Shown: piece after piece, positions 1-12,755 of the stretch | How positions within the stretch are numbered: the stretch's first letter is position 1 | How the letters are laid out: every line of letters begins with the position of its first letter | From: Coriaria nepalensis | Taxonomy: Eukaryota > Streptophyta > Magnoliopsida > Cucurbitales > Coriariaceae | Direction of reading: 5' to 3' | DNA length: 64,000 nucleotides | Assembly: GCA_027186245.1 (NCBI GenBank) | Contig: CP114481.1 | Span: 45,291,501 to 45,355,500, forward strand | Program-made: the position numbers and the translations under genes | The notes under the pieces: generated by a model | What the model was told of the DNA's origin: nothing | Databases searched by the model: none | What the model saw: the letters and a program-made list of their open reading frames with translations, nothing else

Positions 1-1562
1 TAGAATTCGTTCGACTTGCTTTGGAATAAGATATTTACTTGAAATGACTGATTGAAATGAATTTAAGGTTAAACGAATGCACACTTTCCTTGCACTGATC
101 ATTTGCAAGTTATGCACAAAACTTGTGTTTGGAGTGCAAAAATAGAATTCGTTCGACTTGCTTTGAAATAAGTTATTGACTTGAAATGACTCATTGAAAT
201 GATTTTAAGGTTAAACGAATGCACACTTTCCTTGCATTGATCATTTCCAAGTTACGCACAAAACTTTTGTTTGAAGTGCGAAAATAGAATTCGTTCGACT
301 TCCTTTAAAATAAGATATTGACTTGAAATGACTCATTGAAATAATTTTAAGGTTAAACTAATGCACACATTCCTGGCATTGATCATTTCCAAGTTATCCA
401 CAAAACTTGTGTTTGAAGTGCGAAAATAGAATTCGTTCGACTTGCTTCGAAATAAGATATTGACTTGAAATGACTCATTGAAATGATTTTAAGGTTAAAC
501 TAATGCACACATTCCTTACTTTGATCATTTCCAAGTTATGCACAAAACTTGTGTTTGTAGTGCGAATATAGAATTCGTTCGCCTTGCTTAAAAATAAGAT
601 ATTGACTTGAAATGACTCATTGAAATGATTTTAAGGTTAAACGAATGCACTCATTCATTGCATTGATCATTTGCAAGTGAAGCACAAAACCTGGGTTTGG
701 AGTGCAAAAATAGAATTCGTTCGACTTGCTTTGAAATAAGTTATTGACTTGAAATGACTCATTCAAATGATTTTAAGGTTAAACGAATGCACACTTTCCT
801 TGCATTGATCATTTGCAAGTTATGCACAAAACTTTTGTTTGAAGTGCGAAATTAGAATTCGTTCGACTTGCTTTGAAATAAGATATTGACTTGAAATGAC
901 TCATTGAAATGATTTTAAGGTTAAACGAATGCACACTTTCATTGCATTGATCATTTGCAAGTTATGCACAAAAATTGTGTTTGTAGTGCAAAAATAGAAT
1001 TTGTTCGACTTGCTTTGAAATAAGTTATTGACATGAAATGACTCATTCAAATGATTTTAAGGTTAAACGAATGCACACTTTCCATGCATTGATCATTTGC
1101 AAGTTATGCAAAAAACTTTTGTTTGAAGTGCGAATATAGAATTCGTTCGACGTGCTTCGAAATAAGATATTGAGTTGAAATGACTGATTGGAATGATTTT
1201 AAGGTTGAACGAATGCTCACTTTCATTGCATTGATCATTTGCAAGTTATGCACGAAAATTGTGTTTGTAGTGCAAAAATAGAATTCGTTCGACTTGCTTT
1301 GAAATATGTTATTGACTTGAAATGAATCATTCAAATGATTTTAATGTTAAACGAATGCACACTTTCCGTGCATTGATCATTTGCAAGTTATGCACAAAAG
1401 TTCTGTTTGAAGTGCAAAAATAGAATTCTTTTGACTTGCTCCGAAATAAGATATTGACTTGAAATGACTCATTCAAATGATTTTAAGGTTAAACGAATGC
1501 ACACTTTCCTTGCACTGATCATTTGCAAGTTATGCACAAAACTTGTGTTTGAAGTGCGAAAA

Positions 1563-1703
1563 TAGAATTCGTTCGACTTCTTCGAAATAAGATATTGACT
1601 TGAAATGACTCATTGAAATGATTTTATGGTTAAACTAATGCACACATTCCTGGCATTGATCATTTCCAAGTTATGCACAAAACTTGTGTTTGAAGTGCGA
1701 AAA
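1563..1703. repeat. 141-bp monomer variant (GACTTCTTCG)
   Basis: This copy reads CGACTTCTTCG where others read CGACTTGCTTCG, a 1-bp loss. The same change occurs in the monomers starting at 1988, 6248, 7525 and 11335. All five share nearby features (TGCACTGATC or a similar left neighbour, then CTAATGCACACATTCCTGG), so they are copies of one event spread by duplication rather than five independent deletions. The variant is absent from 12.6 kb onwards. Confidence 0.8.
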
Positions 1704-3122
1704 TAGAATTCGTTCGACTTGCTTCGAAATAAGATATTGACTTGAAATGACTCATTGAAATGATTTTAAGGTTAAACTAATGCACACATTCCTTGCATAG
1801 ATCGTTTCCAAGTTATGCACAAAACTTGTGTTTGAAGTGCGAAAATTGAATTCGTTCGACTTGCTTCAAAATAAGATATTGACTTGAAATGACTCATTCA
1901 AATGATTTTAAGGTTAAACGAATGCACACTTTCCTTGCACTGATCATTTGCAAGTTATGCACAAAACTTGTGTTTGAAGTGCGAAAATAGAATTCGTTCG
2001 ACTTCTTCGAAATAAGATATTGACTTGAAATGACTCATTGAAATGATTTTAAGGTTAAACTAATGCACACATTCCTGGCATTGATCATTTCCAAGTTATG
2101 CACAAAACTTGTGTTTGAAGTGCGAAAATAGAATTCGTTCGACTTGCTTCGAAATAAGACATTGACTTGAAATGACTCATTGAAATGATTTTAAGGTTAA
2201 ACTAATGCACACATTCTTTGCATAGATCGTTTCCAAGTTATGCACAAAACTTGTGTTTGAAGTGCGAAAATAGAATTCGTTCGACTTTCTTAAAAATAAG
2301 ATATTGACTTGAAATGACTCATTGAAATGATTTTAAGGTTAAACGAATGCACACTTTCATTGCATTGATCATTTGCAAGTTATGCACAAAACTTGGGTTT
2401 GGAGTGCAAAAATAGAATTCGTTCGACTTGCTTTGAAATAAGTTATTGGCTTGAAATGACTCATTCAAATGATTTTAAGGTTAAACGAATGCACACTTTC
2501 CTTGCATTGATCATTTCCAAGTTATGCACAAAACTTTTGTTTGAAGAGCGAAAATAGAATTCGTTCGACTTGCTTTGAAATAAGATATTGACTTGAAATG
2601 ACTCATTGAAAAGATTTTAAGGTTAAACGAATGCACACTTTCCTTGCATTGATCATTTGCAAGTTATGCACAAAACTTTTGTTTGAAGTGCGAAATTAGA
2701 ATTCGTTCGACTTGCTTTGAAATAAGATATTGACTTGAAATGACTCATTGAAAAGATTTTAAGGTTAAACAAATGCACACATTCCTTGCATTGATCATTT
2801 CCAAGTTATGCACAAAACTTGTGTTTGAAGTGCGAAAATAGAATACGTTCGACTTGCTTCGAAATAAGATATTGACTTGAAATGACTCATTGAAAAGATT
2901 TTAAGGTTAAACTAATGCACACATTCCTTGCATTGATCATTTCCAAGTTATGCACAAAACTTGTGTTTGTAGTGCGAAAAAATAATTCGTTCGACTTGCT
3001 TAAAAATAAGATATTGACTTGAAATGACTCATTGAAATGATTTTAAGGTTAAACGAATGCACACTTTCATTGCATTGATCGTTTGCAAGTTATGCACAAA
3101 AATTGTGTTTGTAGTGCAAAAA

Positions 3123-3265
3123 TAGAATTCTTTCGACTTGCTTTGAAATAAGTTATTAACTTGAAATGAGTCATTCAAATGATTTTGAAGGTTAACCGAA
3201 TGCATACTTTCCTTGCATTCATCATTTGCAAGTTATGCACAAAACGTTTGTTTGAAGTGCGAAAA
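3123..3265. repeat. 143-bp monomer with one extra base
   Basis: This copy reads GATTTTGAAGGTTAACC where the consensus is GATTTTAAGGTTAAAC, giving one extra base plus substitutions. It immediately precedes the second copy of the 23-monomer duplicated segment that starts at 3266, so it marks a possible recombination boundary. It is a single occurrence. Confidence 0.7.
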
Positions 3266-6200
3266 TAGAATTCGTTCGACTTTCTTTGGAATAAGATATT
3301 TACTTGAAATGACTGATTGAAATGAATTTAAGGTTAAACGAATGCACACTTTCCTTGCACTGATCATTTGCAAGTTATGCACAAAACTTGTGTTTGGAGT
3401 GCAAAAATAGAATTCGTTCGACTTGCTTTGAAATAAGTTATTGACTTGAAATGACTCATTGAAATGATTTTAAGGTTAAACGAATGCACACTTTCCTTGC
3501 ATTGATCATTTCCAAGTTACGCACAAAACTTTTGTTTGAAGTGCGAAAATAGAATTCGTTCGACTTCCTTTAAAATAAGATATTGACTTGAAATGACTCA
3601 TTGAAATAATTTTAAGGTTAAACTAATGCACACATTCCTGGCATTGATCATTTCCAAGTTATCCACAAAACTTGTGTTTGAAGTGCGAAAATAGAATTCG
3701 TTCGACTTGCTTCGAAATAAGATATTGACTTGAAATGACTCATTGAAATGATTTTAAGGTTAAACTAATGCACACATTCCTTGCATTGATCATTTCCAAG
3801 TTATGCACAAAACTTGTGTTTGTAGTGCGAAAATAGAATTCATTCGCCTTGCTTAAAAATAAGATATTGACTTGAAATGACTCATTGAAATGATTTTAAG
3901 GTTAAACGAATGCACACATTCATTGCATTGATCATTTGCAAGTTAAGCACAAAACCTGGGTTTGGAGTGCAAAAATAGAATTCGTTCGACTTGCTTTGAA
4001 ATAAGTTATTGACTTGAAATGACTCATTCAAATGATTTTAAGGTTAAACGAATGCACACTTTCCTTGCATTGATCATTTGCAAGTTATGCACAAAACTTT
4101 TGTTTGAAGTGCGAAATTAGTATTCGTTCGACTTGCTTTGAAATAAGATATTGACTTGAAATGACTCATTGAGATAATTTTAAGGTTAAACTAATGCACA
4201 CATTCCTGACATTGATCATTTCCAAGTTATGCACAAAACTTGTGTTTGAAGTGCGAAAATAGAATTCGTTCGACTTGCTTCGAAAGAAGATATTGACTTG
4301 AAATGACTCATTGAAATGATTTTAAGGTTAAACTAACGCACACATTCCTTGCATTGATCATTTCCAAGTTATGCACAAAACTTGTGTTTGTAGTGCGAAA
4401 ATAGAATTCGTTCGACTTTCTTAAAAATAAGATATTGACTTGAAATGACTCATTGAAATGATATTAAGGTTAAACGAATGCACACTTTCATTGCATTGAT
4501 CATTTGCAAGTTATGCACAAAACTTGGGTTTGGAGTGCAAAAATAGAATTCGTTCGACTTGCTTTGAAATAAGTTATTGGCTTGAAATGACTCATTCAGA
4601 TGATTTTAAGGTTAAACGAATGCACACTTTCCTTGCATTGATCATTTCCAAGTTATGCACAAAACTTTTGTTTGAAGAGCGAAAATAGAATTCGTTCGAC
4701 TTCCTTTGAAATAAGATATTGACTTGAAATGACTCATTGAAATGATTTTAAGGTTAAAATAATGCACACATTCCTTGCATTGATCATTTCAAAGTTATGC
4801 ACAAAAGTTCAGTTTGAAGTGCGAAAATAGAATTCGTTCGACTTGCTTATAAATAAGATATTCACTTGAAATGACTCATTGAAATGATTTTAAGGTTAAA
4901 CGAATGCACACTTTCATTGCATTGATCATTTGCAAGTTATGCTCAAAAATTGTGTTTGTAGTGCAAAAATAGAATTCGTTCGACTTGCTTTGAAATAACT
5001 TATTGACTTGAAATGACTCATTCAAATGATTTTAAGGTTCAACGAATGCACACTTTCCTTGCATTGATCATTTCCAAGTTACGCAAAAAACTTTTATTTG
5101 AAGTGCGAAAATAGAATTCGTTCGACTTCCTTTGAAATAAGATATTGACTTGAAATGACTCATTGAAATAATTTTAAGGTTAAACTAATGCACACATTCC
5201 TGGCATTGATCATTTCCAAGTTATGCACAAAACTTGTGTTTGAAGTGCGAAAATACAATTCGTTCGACTTGCTTCGAAATAAGATATTGACTTGAAATGA
5301 CTCATTGAAATTATTTTAATGTTAAACTAATGCACACATTCCTTGCATTGATCATTTCCAAGTTATGCACAAAACTGGTGTTTGTAGTGCGAAAATAGAA
5401 TTCGTTCGACTTGCTTTGAAATAACATATTGACTTGAAATGACTCATTGAAATGATTTTAAGGTTAAACGAATGCACACTTTCATTGCATTGATCATTTG
5501 CAAGTTATGCACAAAACTTGGGTTTGGAGTGCAAAAATAGAATTCGTTCGACTTGCTTTGAAATAAGTTATTGGCTTGAAATGACTCATTCAAATGATTT
5601 TAAGGTTAAACGAATGCACACTTTCCTTGCATTGATCATTTCCAAGTTACGCAAAAAACTTTTATTTGAAGTGCGAAAATAGAATTCGTTCGACTTCCTT
5701 TGAAATAAGATATTGACTTGAAATGACTCATTGAAATAATTTTAAGGTTAAACTAATGCACACATTCCTGGCATTGATCATTTCCAAGTTATGCACAAAA
5801 CTTGTGTTTGAATTGCGAAAATAGAATTCGTTCGACTTCCTTTGAAATAAGATATTGACTTGAAATGACTCATTGAAATTATTTTAAGGTTAAACTAATG
5901 CACACATTCCTTGCATTGATCATTTCCAAGTTATGCACAAAACTTGTGTTTGTAGTGCGAAAATAGAATTCGTTCGACTTGCTTTGAAATAAGATATTGA
6001 CTTGAAATGACTGATTGTAATGATTTTAAGGTTAAACCAATGCACACATTCCTGGCATTGATCATTTCCATCTTATGCAGAAAACTTGTGTTTGGAGTTC
6101 GAAAATAGAATTCGTTCGACTTGTTTTGAAATAAGATATAGACTTGAAATGACTGATTGGAATGATTTTAAGGTTAAACGAATTCACACTTTCCTTCCAC

Positions 6201-8599
6201 TGATCATTTGCAAGTTATGCACAAAACTTGTGTTTGGAGTGCCAAAATAGAATTCATTCGACTTCTTCGAAATAAGATATTGACTTGAAATGACTCATTG
6301 AAATGATTTTAAGGTTAAACTAATGCACACATTCCTGGCATTGATCATTTCCAAGTTATGCACAAAACTTGTGTTTGAAGTGCGAAAATAGAATTCGTTC
6401 GGCTTGCTTCGAAATAAGATATTGACTTGAAATGACTCATTGAAATGATTTTAAGGTTAAACTAATGCACACATTCCTGGCATTGATCATTTCCATGTTA
6501 TGCACAAAACTTGTGTTTGAAGTGTGAAAATAGAATTCGTTCGACTTGCTTCGAAATAAGATATTGACTTGAAATGACTCGTTGAAATGATTTTAAGGTT
6601 AAACTAATGCACACATTCCTTGCATAGATCGTTTCCAAGTTATGCACAAAACTTGTGCACGAAGTGCGAAAATAGAATTCGTTCGACTTGTTTTGAAATA
6701 AGATATAGACTTGAAATGACTGATTGGAATGATTTTAAGGTTAAACGAATGCACACTTTCCTTGCACTGATCATTTGCAAGTTATGCACAAAACTTGTGT
6801 TTGGAGTGCCAAAATAGAATTCATTCGACTTGCTTTGAAATAAGATATTGACTTGAAATGACTCATTGAAATGATTTTAAGGTTAAACGAATGCACACTT
6901 TCATTGCATTGATTATTTGCAAGTTATGCACAAAACTTGTGTTTGTAGTGCAAAAATAGAATTCGTTCGAATTTCTTTGGAATAAGTTATTTACTTGAAA
7001 TGACTCATTCAAATGATTTTAAGGTTAAACGGATGCACACTTTCCTTGCAGTGATCATTTGCAATTTATGCACAAAACTTGTGTTTGGAGTGCAAAAATA
7101 GAATTCGTTCGACTTGCTTTGAAATAAGATATTGACTTGAAATGACTCATTGAAATGATTTTGAGGTTAAACTAATGGACACATTCCTGGCATTGATCAT
7201 TTATAAGTTATGCAGAAAAGTTGTCTTTGTAGTGCAAAAATAGAATTCGTTCGACTTACTTTGAAATAAGTTATTGACTTGAAATTACTCATTCCAATGA
7301 TTTTAAGGTTAAACGAATGCACACTTTTCTTGCATTGATAATTTGCAAGTTATGCACAAAACTTGGGTTTGGAGTGCAAAAATAGAATTCGTTCGACTTG
7401 CTTTGAAATAAGTTATTCGCTTGAAATGACTCATTCAAATGATTTTAAGGTTAAACGAATGCACACTTTCCTTGCACTGATCATTTGCAAGTTATGCACA
7501 AAACTTGTGTTTGAAGTGCGAAAATAGAATTCGTTCGACTTCTTCGAAATAAGATATTGACTTGAAATGACTCATTGAAATGATTTTAAGGTTAAACTAA
7601 TGCACACATTCCTGGCATTGATCATTTCCATGTTATGCACAAAACTTGTGTTTGAAGTGCGAAAATAGAATTCGTTCGACTTGCTTCGAAATAAGATATT
7701 GACTTGAAATGACTCATTGAAATGATTTTAAGGTTAAACTAATGCACACATTCCTTGCATTGATCATTTCCAAGTTATGCACAAAACTTGTGTTTGTAGT
7801 GCGAAAATATAATTCGTTCGACTTGCTTAAAAATAAGATATTGACTTGAAATGACTCATTGAAATGATTTTAAGGTTAAACGAATGCACACTTTCATTGC
7901 ATTGATCATTTGCAGGTTATGCACAAAAATTGTGTTTGTAGTGCAAAAACAGAATTCGTTAGACTTGCTTTGAAGTAAGTTATTGACTTGAAATGACTCA
8001 TTCAAATGATTTTAAGGTTAAACGAATGCACACTTTCCTTGCATTGATCATTTCCAAGTTACGCAAAAAACTTTTATTTGAAGTGCGAAAATAGAATTCG
8101 TTCGACTTCCTTTGAAATAAGATATTGACTTGAAATGACTCATTGAAATAATTTTAAGGTTAAACTAATGCACACATTCCTGGCATTGATCATTTCCAAG
8201 TTATGCAAAAAACTTGTGTTTGAAGTGCGAAAATAGAATTCGTTCGACTTGCTTCGAAATAAGATATTGACTTGAAATGACTCATTGAAATTATTTTAAG
8301 GTTAAACTAATGCACACATTCCTTGGATTGATCATTTCCAAGTTATGCACAAAACTTGTGTTTGTAGTGCGAAAATAGAATTCGTTCGACTTGCTTAAAA
8401 ATAAGATGTTGACTTGAAATGACTCATTGAAATGATTTTAAGGTTAAACGAATGCACACTTTCATTGCATTGATCATTTGCAAGTTATGCACAAAACTTG
8501 GGTTTGGAGTGCAAAAATAGAATTCGTTCGACTTGCCTTGAGATAAGATATTGACTTGAAATGACTCATTGAAATGATTTTAAGGTTAAACGAATGCAC

Positions 8600-9380
8600 A
8601 CTTTCCTTGCATTGATCATTCGCAAGCTATGCACAAAAGTTCTATTTGAAGTGCCAAAATAGAATTCGTTGGACTTGCTTTGAAATAAGATATTGACTTG
8701 AAATGACTCATTGAAAAGATTTTAAGGTTAAACTTATGCACACATTCCTTGCATTGATCATTTGCAAGTTATGCGCAAAACTTGTGGTTCGACTTACTTT
8801 GAAATAAGTTATTGACTCGAAATTGCTTATTCAAATGATTTTAAGGTTAAACGAATGCACACTTTTCTTGCATTGATCATTTGCAAGTTATGCACAAAAC
8901 TTGTGTTTGAAGTGCAAAAATAGAATTGGTTCGACTTGCTCTGAAATAAGATATTGACTTCAAATGACTCATTGAAATGATTTTAAGGTTAAACAAATGC
9001 ACACTTTCCTTGCATTGATCATTCGCAAGCTATGCACAAAAGTTCTATTTGAAGTGCCAAAATAGAATTCGTTCGTCTTGCTTTGAAACAAGATATTGAC
9101 TTGAAATGACTCATTGAAATGATTTTAAGGTTAAACGAATGCACACTTTCCTTGCATTGATCATTTGCAAGTGATGCACAAAACTTGTGTTTGAAGTGCC
9201 AAAATAGAATTCGTTCGACTTGCTTTGAAATAAGATATTGACTTGAAATGACTCATTGAAATGATTTTAAGGTTAAACGAATGCACACTTTCCTTGCATT
9301 GATCATTCGCAAGCTATGCACAAAAGTTCTATTTGAAGTGCCAAAATAGAATTCGTTCGACTTGCTTTGAAATAAGTTAT
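8600..9380. repeat. Local variant family with CTATTTGAAGTGCCAAAA
   Basis: Three monomers here carry the linked variants ATTCGCAAGCTATGC and AGTTCTATTTGAAGTGCC, with the first motif at 8618, 9021 and 9305. The last two are exactly two monomers apart. The first is three monomers away once the 23-bp deletion is allowed for. I do not see this haplotype elsewhere in the window. It is probably a relic subfamily that escaped homogenisation. Confidence 0.7.
8660..8920. repeat. Two monomers fused by a 23-bp deletion
   Basis: CTTGTG ends at 8786 and is followed directly by GTTCGAC. The 3' tail of one monomer and the first eight bases of the next, including the EcoRI site, are missing. The pair spans 261 bp instead of 284. 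The following monomer (8921) also lacks EcoRI (GAATTG). The next site after 8662 is therefore at about 9065, giving an expected EcoRI fragment near 403 bp. This is the only sizeable deletion in the window and sits in its most divergent neighbourhood. Confidence 0.85.
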
Positions 9381-12300
9381 TGACTTGGACTGACTCATTG
9401 AAATGATTTTAAGGTTAAACAAATGCACACTTTCCTCGCATTGATCATTTGCAAGTTATGCACAAAACTTGTGTTTGAAGTGCAAAAATAGAATTGGTTC
9501 GACTTGCTTTGAAATAAGATATTAACTTGAAATGACTCATTGAAATGATTTTAAGGTAAAAATAATGCACACATTCCTTGCATTGATCATTTCCAAGTTA
9601 TGCACAAAAGTTCAGTTTGAAGTGCGAAAATAGAATTCGTTCGACTTGCTTATAAATAAGATATTGACTTCAAATGACACATTGAAATGATTTTAAGGTT
9701 AAACGAATGCACACTTTCGTTGCATTGATCATTTGCAAGTTATGCTCAAAAATTGTGTTTGTAGTGCAAAAATAGAATTCGTTCGACTTGCTTTGAAATA
9801 ACTTATTGACTTGAAATGACTCATTCAAATGATTTTAAGGTTCAACGAATGCACACTTTCCTTGCCTTGATCATTTCCAAGTTACGCAAAAAACTTTTAT
9901 TTGAAGTGCGAAAATAGAATTCGTTCGACTTCCTTTGAAATAAGATATTGACTTGAAATGACTCATTGAAATAATTTTAAGGTTAAACTAATGCACACAT
10001 TCCTGGCATTGATCATTTCCAAGTTATGCACAAAATTTGTGTTTGAAGTGCGAAAATAGAATTCGTTCGACTTGCTTCGAAATAAGATATTGACTTGAAA
10101 TGACTCATTGAAATTATTTTAAGGTTAAACTAATGCACACATTCCTTGCATTGATCATTTCCAAGTTATGCACAAAACTTGTGTTTGTAGTGCGAAAATA
10201 GAATTCGTTCGACTTGCTTTGAAATAACATATTGACTTGAAATGACTCATTGAAATGATTTTAAGGTTAAACGAATGCACACTTTCATTGCATTGATCAT
10301 TTGCAAGTTATGCACAAAACTTGGGTTTGGAGTGCAAAAATAGAATTCGTTCGACTTGCTTTGAAATAAGTTATTGGCTTGAAATGACTCATTCAAATGA
10401 TTTTAAGGTTAAACGAATGCACACTTTCCTTGCATTGATCATTTCCAAGTTACGCAAAAAACTTTTATTTGAAGTGCGAAAATAGGATTCGTTCGACTTC
10501 CTTTGAAATAAGATATTGACTTGAAATGACTCATTGAAATAATTTTAAGGTTAAACTAATGCACACATTCCTGGCATTGATCATTTCCAAGTTATGCACA
10601 AAACTTGTGTTTGAAGTGCGAAAATAGAATTCGTTCGACTTGCTTCGAAATAAGATATTGACTTGAAATGACTCATTGAAATTATTTTAAGGTTAAACTA
10701 ATGCACACATTCCTTGCATTGATCATTTCCAAGTTATGCACAAAACTTGTGTTTGTAGTGCGAAAATAGAATTCGTTCGACTTGCTTTGAAATAAGATAT
10801 TGACTTGAAATGACTGATTGTAATGATTTTAAGGTTAAACTAATGCACACATTCCTGGCATTGATCATTTCCATCTTACGCAGAAAACTTGTGTTTGGAG
10901 TTCGAAAATAGAATTCGTTCGACATGTTTTGAAATAAGATATAGACTTGAAATGACTGATTGGAATGATTTTAAGGTTAAACGAATGCACACTTTCCTTG
11001 CACTGATCATTTGCAAGTTATGCACAAAACTTGTGTTTGGAGTGCCAAAATAGAATTCATTCGACTTGCTTTGAAATAAGATATTGACTTGAAATGACTC
11101 ATTGAAATGATTTTAAGGTTAAACGAATGCACACTTTCATTGCATTGATCATTTGCAAGTTATGCACAAAACTTGGGTTTGGAGTGCAAAAATAGAATTC
11201 GTTCGACTTGCTTTGAAATAAGTTATTGGCTTGAAATGACTCATTCAAATGATTTTAAGGTTAAACGAATGCACACTTTCCTTGCACAGATCATTTGCAA
11301 GTTATGCACAAAACTTGTGTTTGAAGTGCGAAAATAGAATTCGTTCGACTTCTTCGAAATAAGATATTGACTTGAAATGACTCATTGAAATGATTTTAAG
11401 GTTAAACTAATGCACACATTCCTGGCATTGATCATTTCCAAGTTATGCACAAAACTTGTGTTTGAAGTGCGAAAATAGAATTCGTTCGGCTTGCTTCGAA
11501 ATAAGATATTGACTTGAAATGACTCATTGAAATGATTTTAAGGTTAAACTAATGCACACATTCCTGGCATTGATCATTTCCAAGTTATGCACAAAACTTG
11601 TGTTTGAAGTGCAAAAATAGAATTCGTTCGACTTGCTTCGAAATAAGATATTGACTTGAAATGACTCATTGAAATGATTTTAAGGTTAAACGAATGCACA
11701 CTTTCCTTGCATTGATCATTTGCAAGTTATGCACAAAACTTTTGTTTGAAGTGCGAAATTAGAATTCGTTCGACTTGCTTTGAAATAAGATATTGACTTG
11801 AAATGACTCATTGAAAAGATTTTAAGGTTAAACTAATGCACACATTCCTTGCATTGATCATTTCCAAGTTATGCACAAAACTTGTGTTTGAAGTGCGAAA
11901 ATAGAATTCGTTCGACTTGCTTCGAAATAAGATATTGACTTGAAATGACTCATTGAAATGATTTTAAGGTTAAACTAATGCACACATTCCTTGCATTGAT
12001 CATTTCCAAGTTATGCACAAAACTTGTGTTTGTAGTGCGAAAATATAATTCGTTCGACTTGCTTAAAAATAAGATATTGACTTGAAATGACTCATTGAAA
12101 TGATTTTAAGGTTAAACGAATGCACACTTTCATTGCATTGATCATTTGCAGGTTATGCACAAAAATTGTGTTTGTAGTGCAAAAATAGAATTCGTTAGAC
12201 TTGCTTTGAAGTAAGTTATTGACTTGAAATGACTCATTCAAATGATTTTAAGGTTAAACGAATGCACACTTTCCTTGCATAGAACATTTCCAAGTTACGC

Positions 12301-12611
12301 AAAAAACATTTATTTGAAGTGCGAAAATAGAATTCGTTCGACTTCCTTTGAAATAAGATATTGACTTGAAATGACTCATTGAAATAATTTTAAGGTTAAA
12401 CTAATCCACACATTCCTGGCATTGATCATTTCCAAGTTATGCACAAAACTTGTGTTTGAAGTGCGAAAATAGAATTCGTTCGACTTGCTTCGAAATAAGA
12501 TATTGACCTGAAATGACTCATTGAAATTATTTTAAGGTTAAACTAATGCACACATTCCTTGCATTGATCATTTCCAAGTTATGCACAAAACTTGTGTTTG
12601 TAGGGCAAAAA

Positions 12612-12755
12612 TAGAATTCGTTCGACATGCTTTGAAATAACTTATTGACTTGAAATGACTCATTCAAATGATTTTAAGGTTAAACGAATGCACACTTTCC
12701 TTGCATTGATCATTTCCAAGTTATGCACAAAACTTTTGTTTGAAGTGTGCGAAAA
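12612..12755. repeat. 144-bp monomer (GAAGTGTGCG)
   Basis: This copy ends GAAGTGTGCGAAAA instead of GAAGTGCGAAAA, a 2-bp GT duplication. The homologous monomers at 16164, 18580, 22130, 25112, 30650, 42152 and 44708, which precede the GGCTAAAC barcode in the same way, lack the insertion. It therefore arose only in this leftmost barcode copy. Confidence 0.75.

Larger units (their letters stand above)
1..4155. repeat. 23-monomer-offset duplicated segment (about 0.9 kb, two copies)
   Basis: Bases 1 to about 890 reappear at 3266 to about 4155 (offset 3265 bp). Both begin with the unusual combination TTTGGAATAAGATATTTAC, GACTGATTG and GAATTTAAGG. They then share TCCTTTAAAATAAG, the TATCCAC variant and CCTGGGTTTGG. 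They differ at a few bases, for example GTGAAGCAC versus GTTAAGCAC and TTAGAATTC versus TTAGTATTC. Similarity stops where the first copy reads GAAATGATTTT and the second GAGATAATTTT. Confidence 0.8.
4740..11065. repeat. About 1.5-kb duplicated segment (4740-6260 and 9545-11065)
   Basis: The order of diagnostic variants is the same in both: AATAATGCACAC with GTTCAGTTTG, GCTTATAAATAAG, GCTCAAAAATTG, AACTTATTG, TTACGCAAAAAAC, AACATATTG, CCATCTTA, then ATATAGAC and GCCAAAATAG. The offset of 4803 bp equals 34 monomers minus the 23-bp deletion and two 1-bp losses that lie between the copies. The duplication is therefore in register with the array. Copies differ by scattered substitutions. Confidence 0.75.
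1..12611. repeat. Domain I: heterogeneous, indel-rich left part of the array
   Basis: This stretch contains most of the length variation in the window. 141-bp monomers start at 1563, 1988, 6248, 7525 and 11335, a 143-bp monomer starts at 3123, and a 23-bp deletion joins two monomers at about 8786. It also holds local point variants seen nowhere else, such as GTGCACGAAG near 6656. Shared blocks between distant parts are short and interrupted. In satellite biology the edges of arrays are less homogenised than the interior, so this may lie nearer an array edge. That is inference, since no non-satellite flank is visible. Confidence 0.75.
7666..12612. repeat. About 0.7-kb duplicated segment (7666-8376 and 11902-12612)
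   Basis: Both copies contain AAAATATAATTCG, GCAGGTTATGC and GTTAGACTTGCTTTGAAG in successive monomers, 4236 bp apart. The second copy has a TGCATAGAACATTTCC variant and a TAATCCACAC variant not found in the first. Similarity ends where the second copy switches to GTAGGGCAAAAATAG near 12602. Confidence 0.7.

Noticed and set aside
6620..6817. 65-residue plus-strand open frame
   Set aside because: It exists only because of the GTGCACGAAG variant and neighbouring point changes in one monomer pair. It is satellite sequence and not repeated as an open frame elsewhere.
8664..8680. True CENP-B box
   Set aside because: Only the 5' TTCGTTGGA part matches. The required CGGG segment is missing here and in the other copies examined. 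It is kept as a low-interest observation only.
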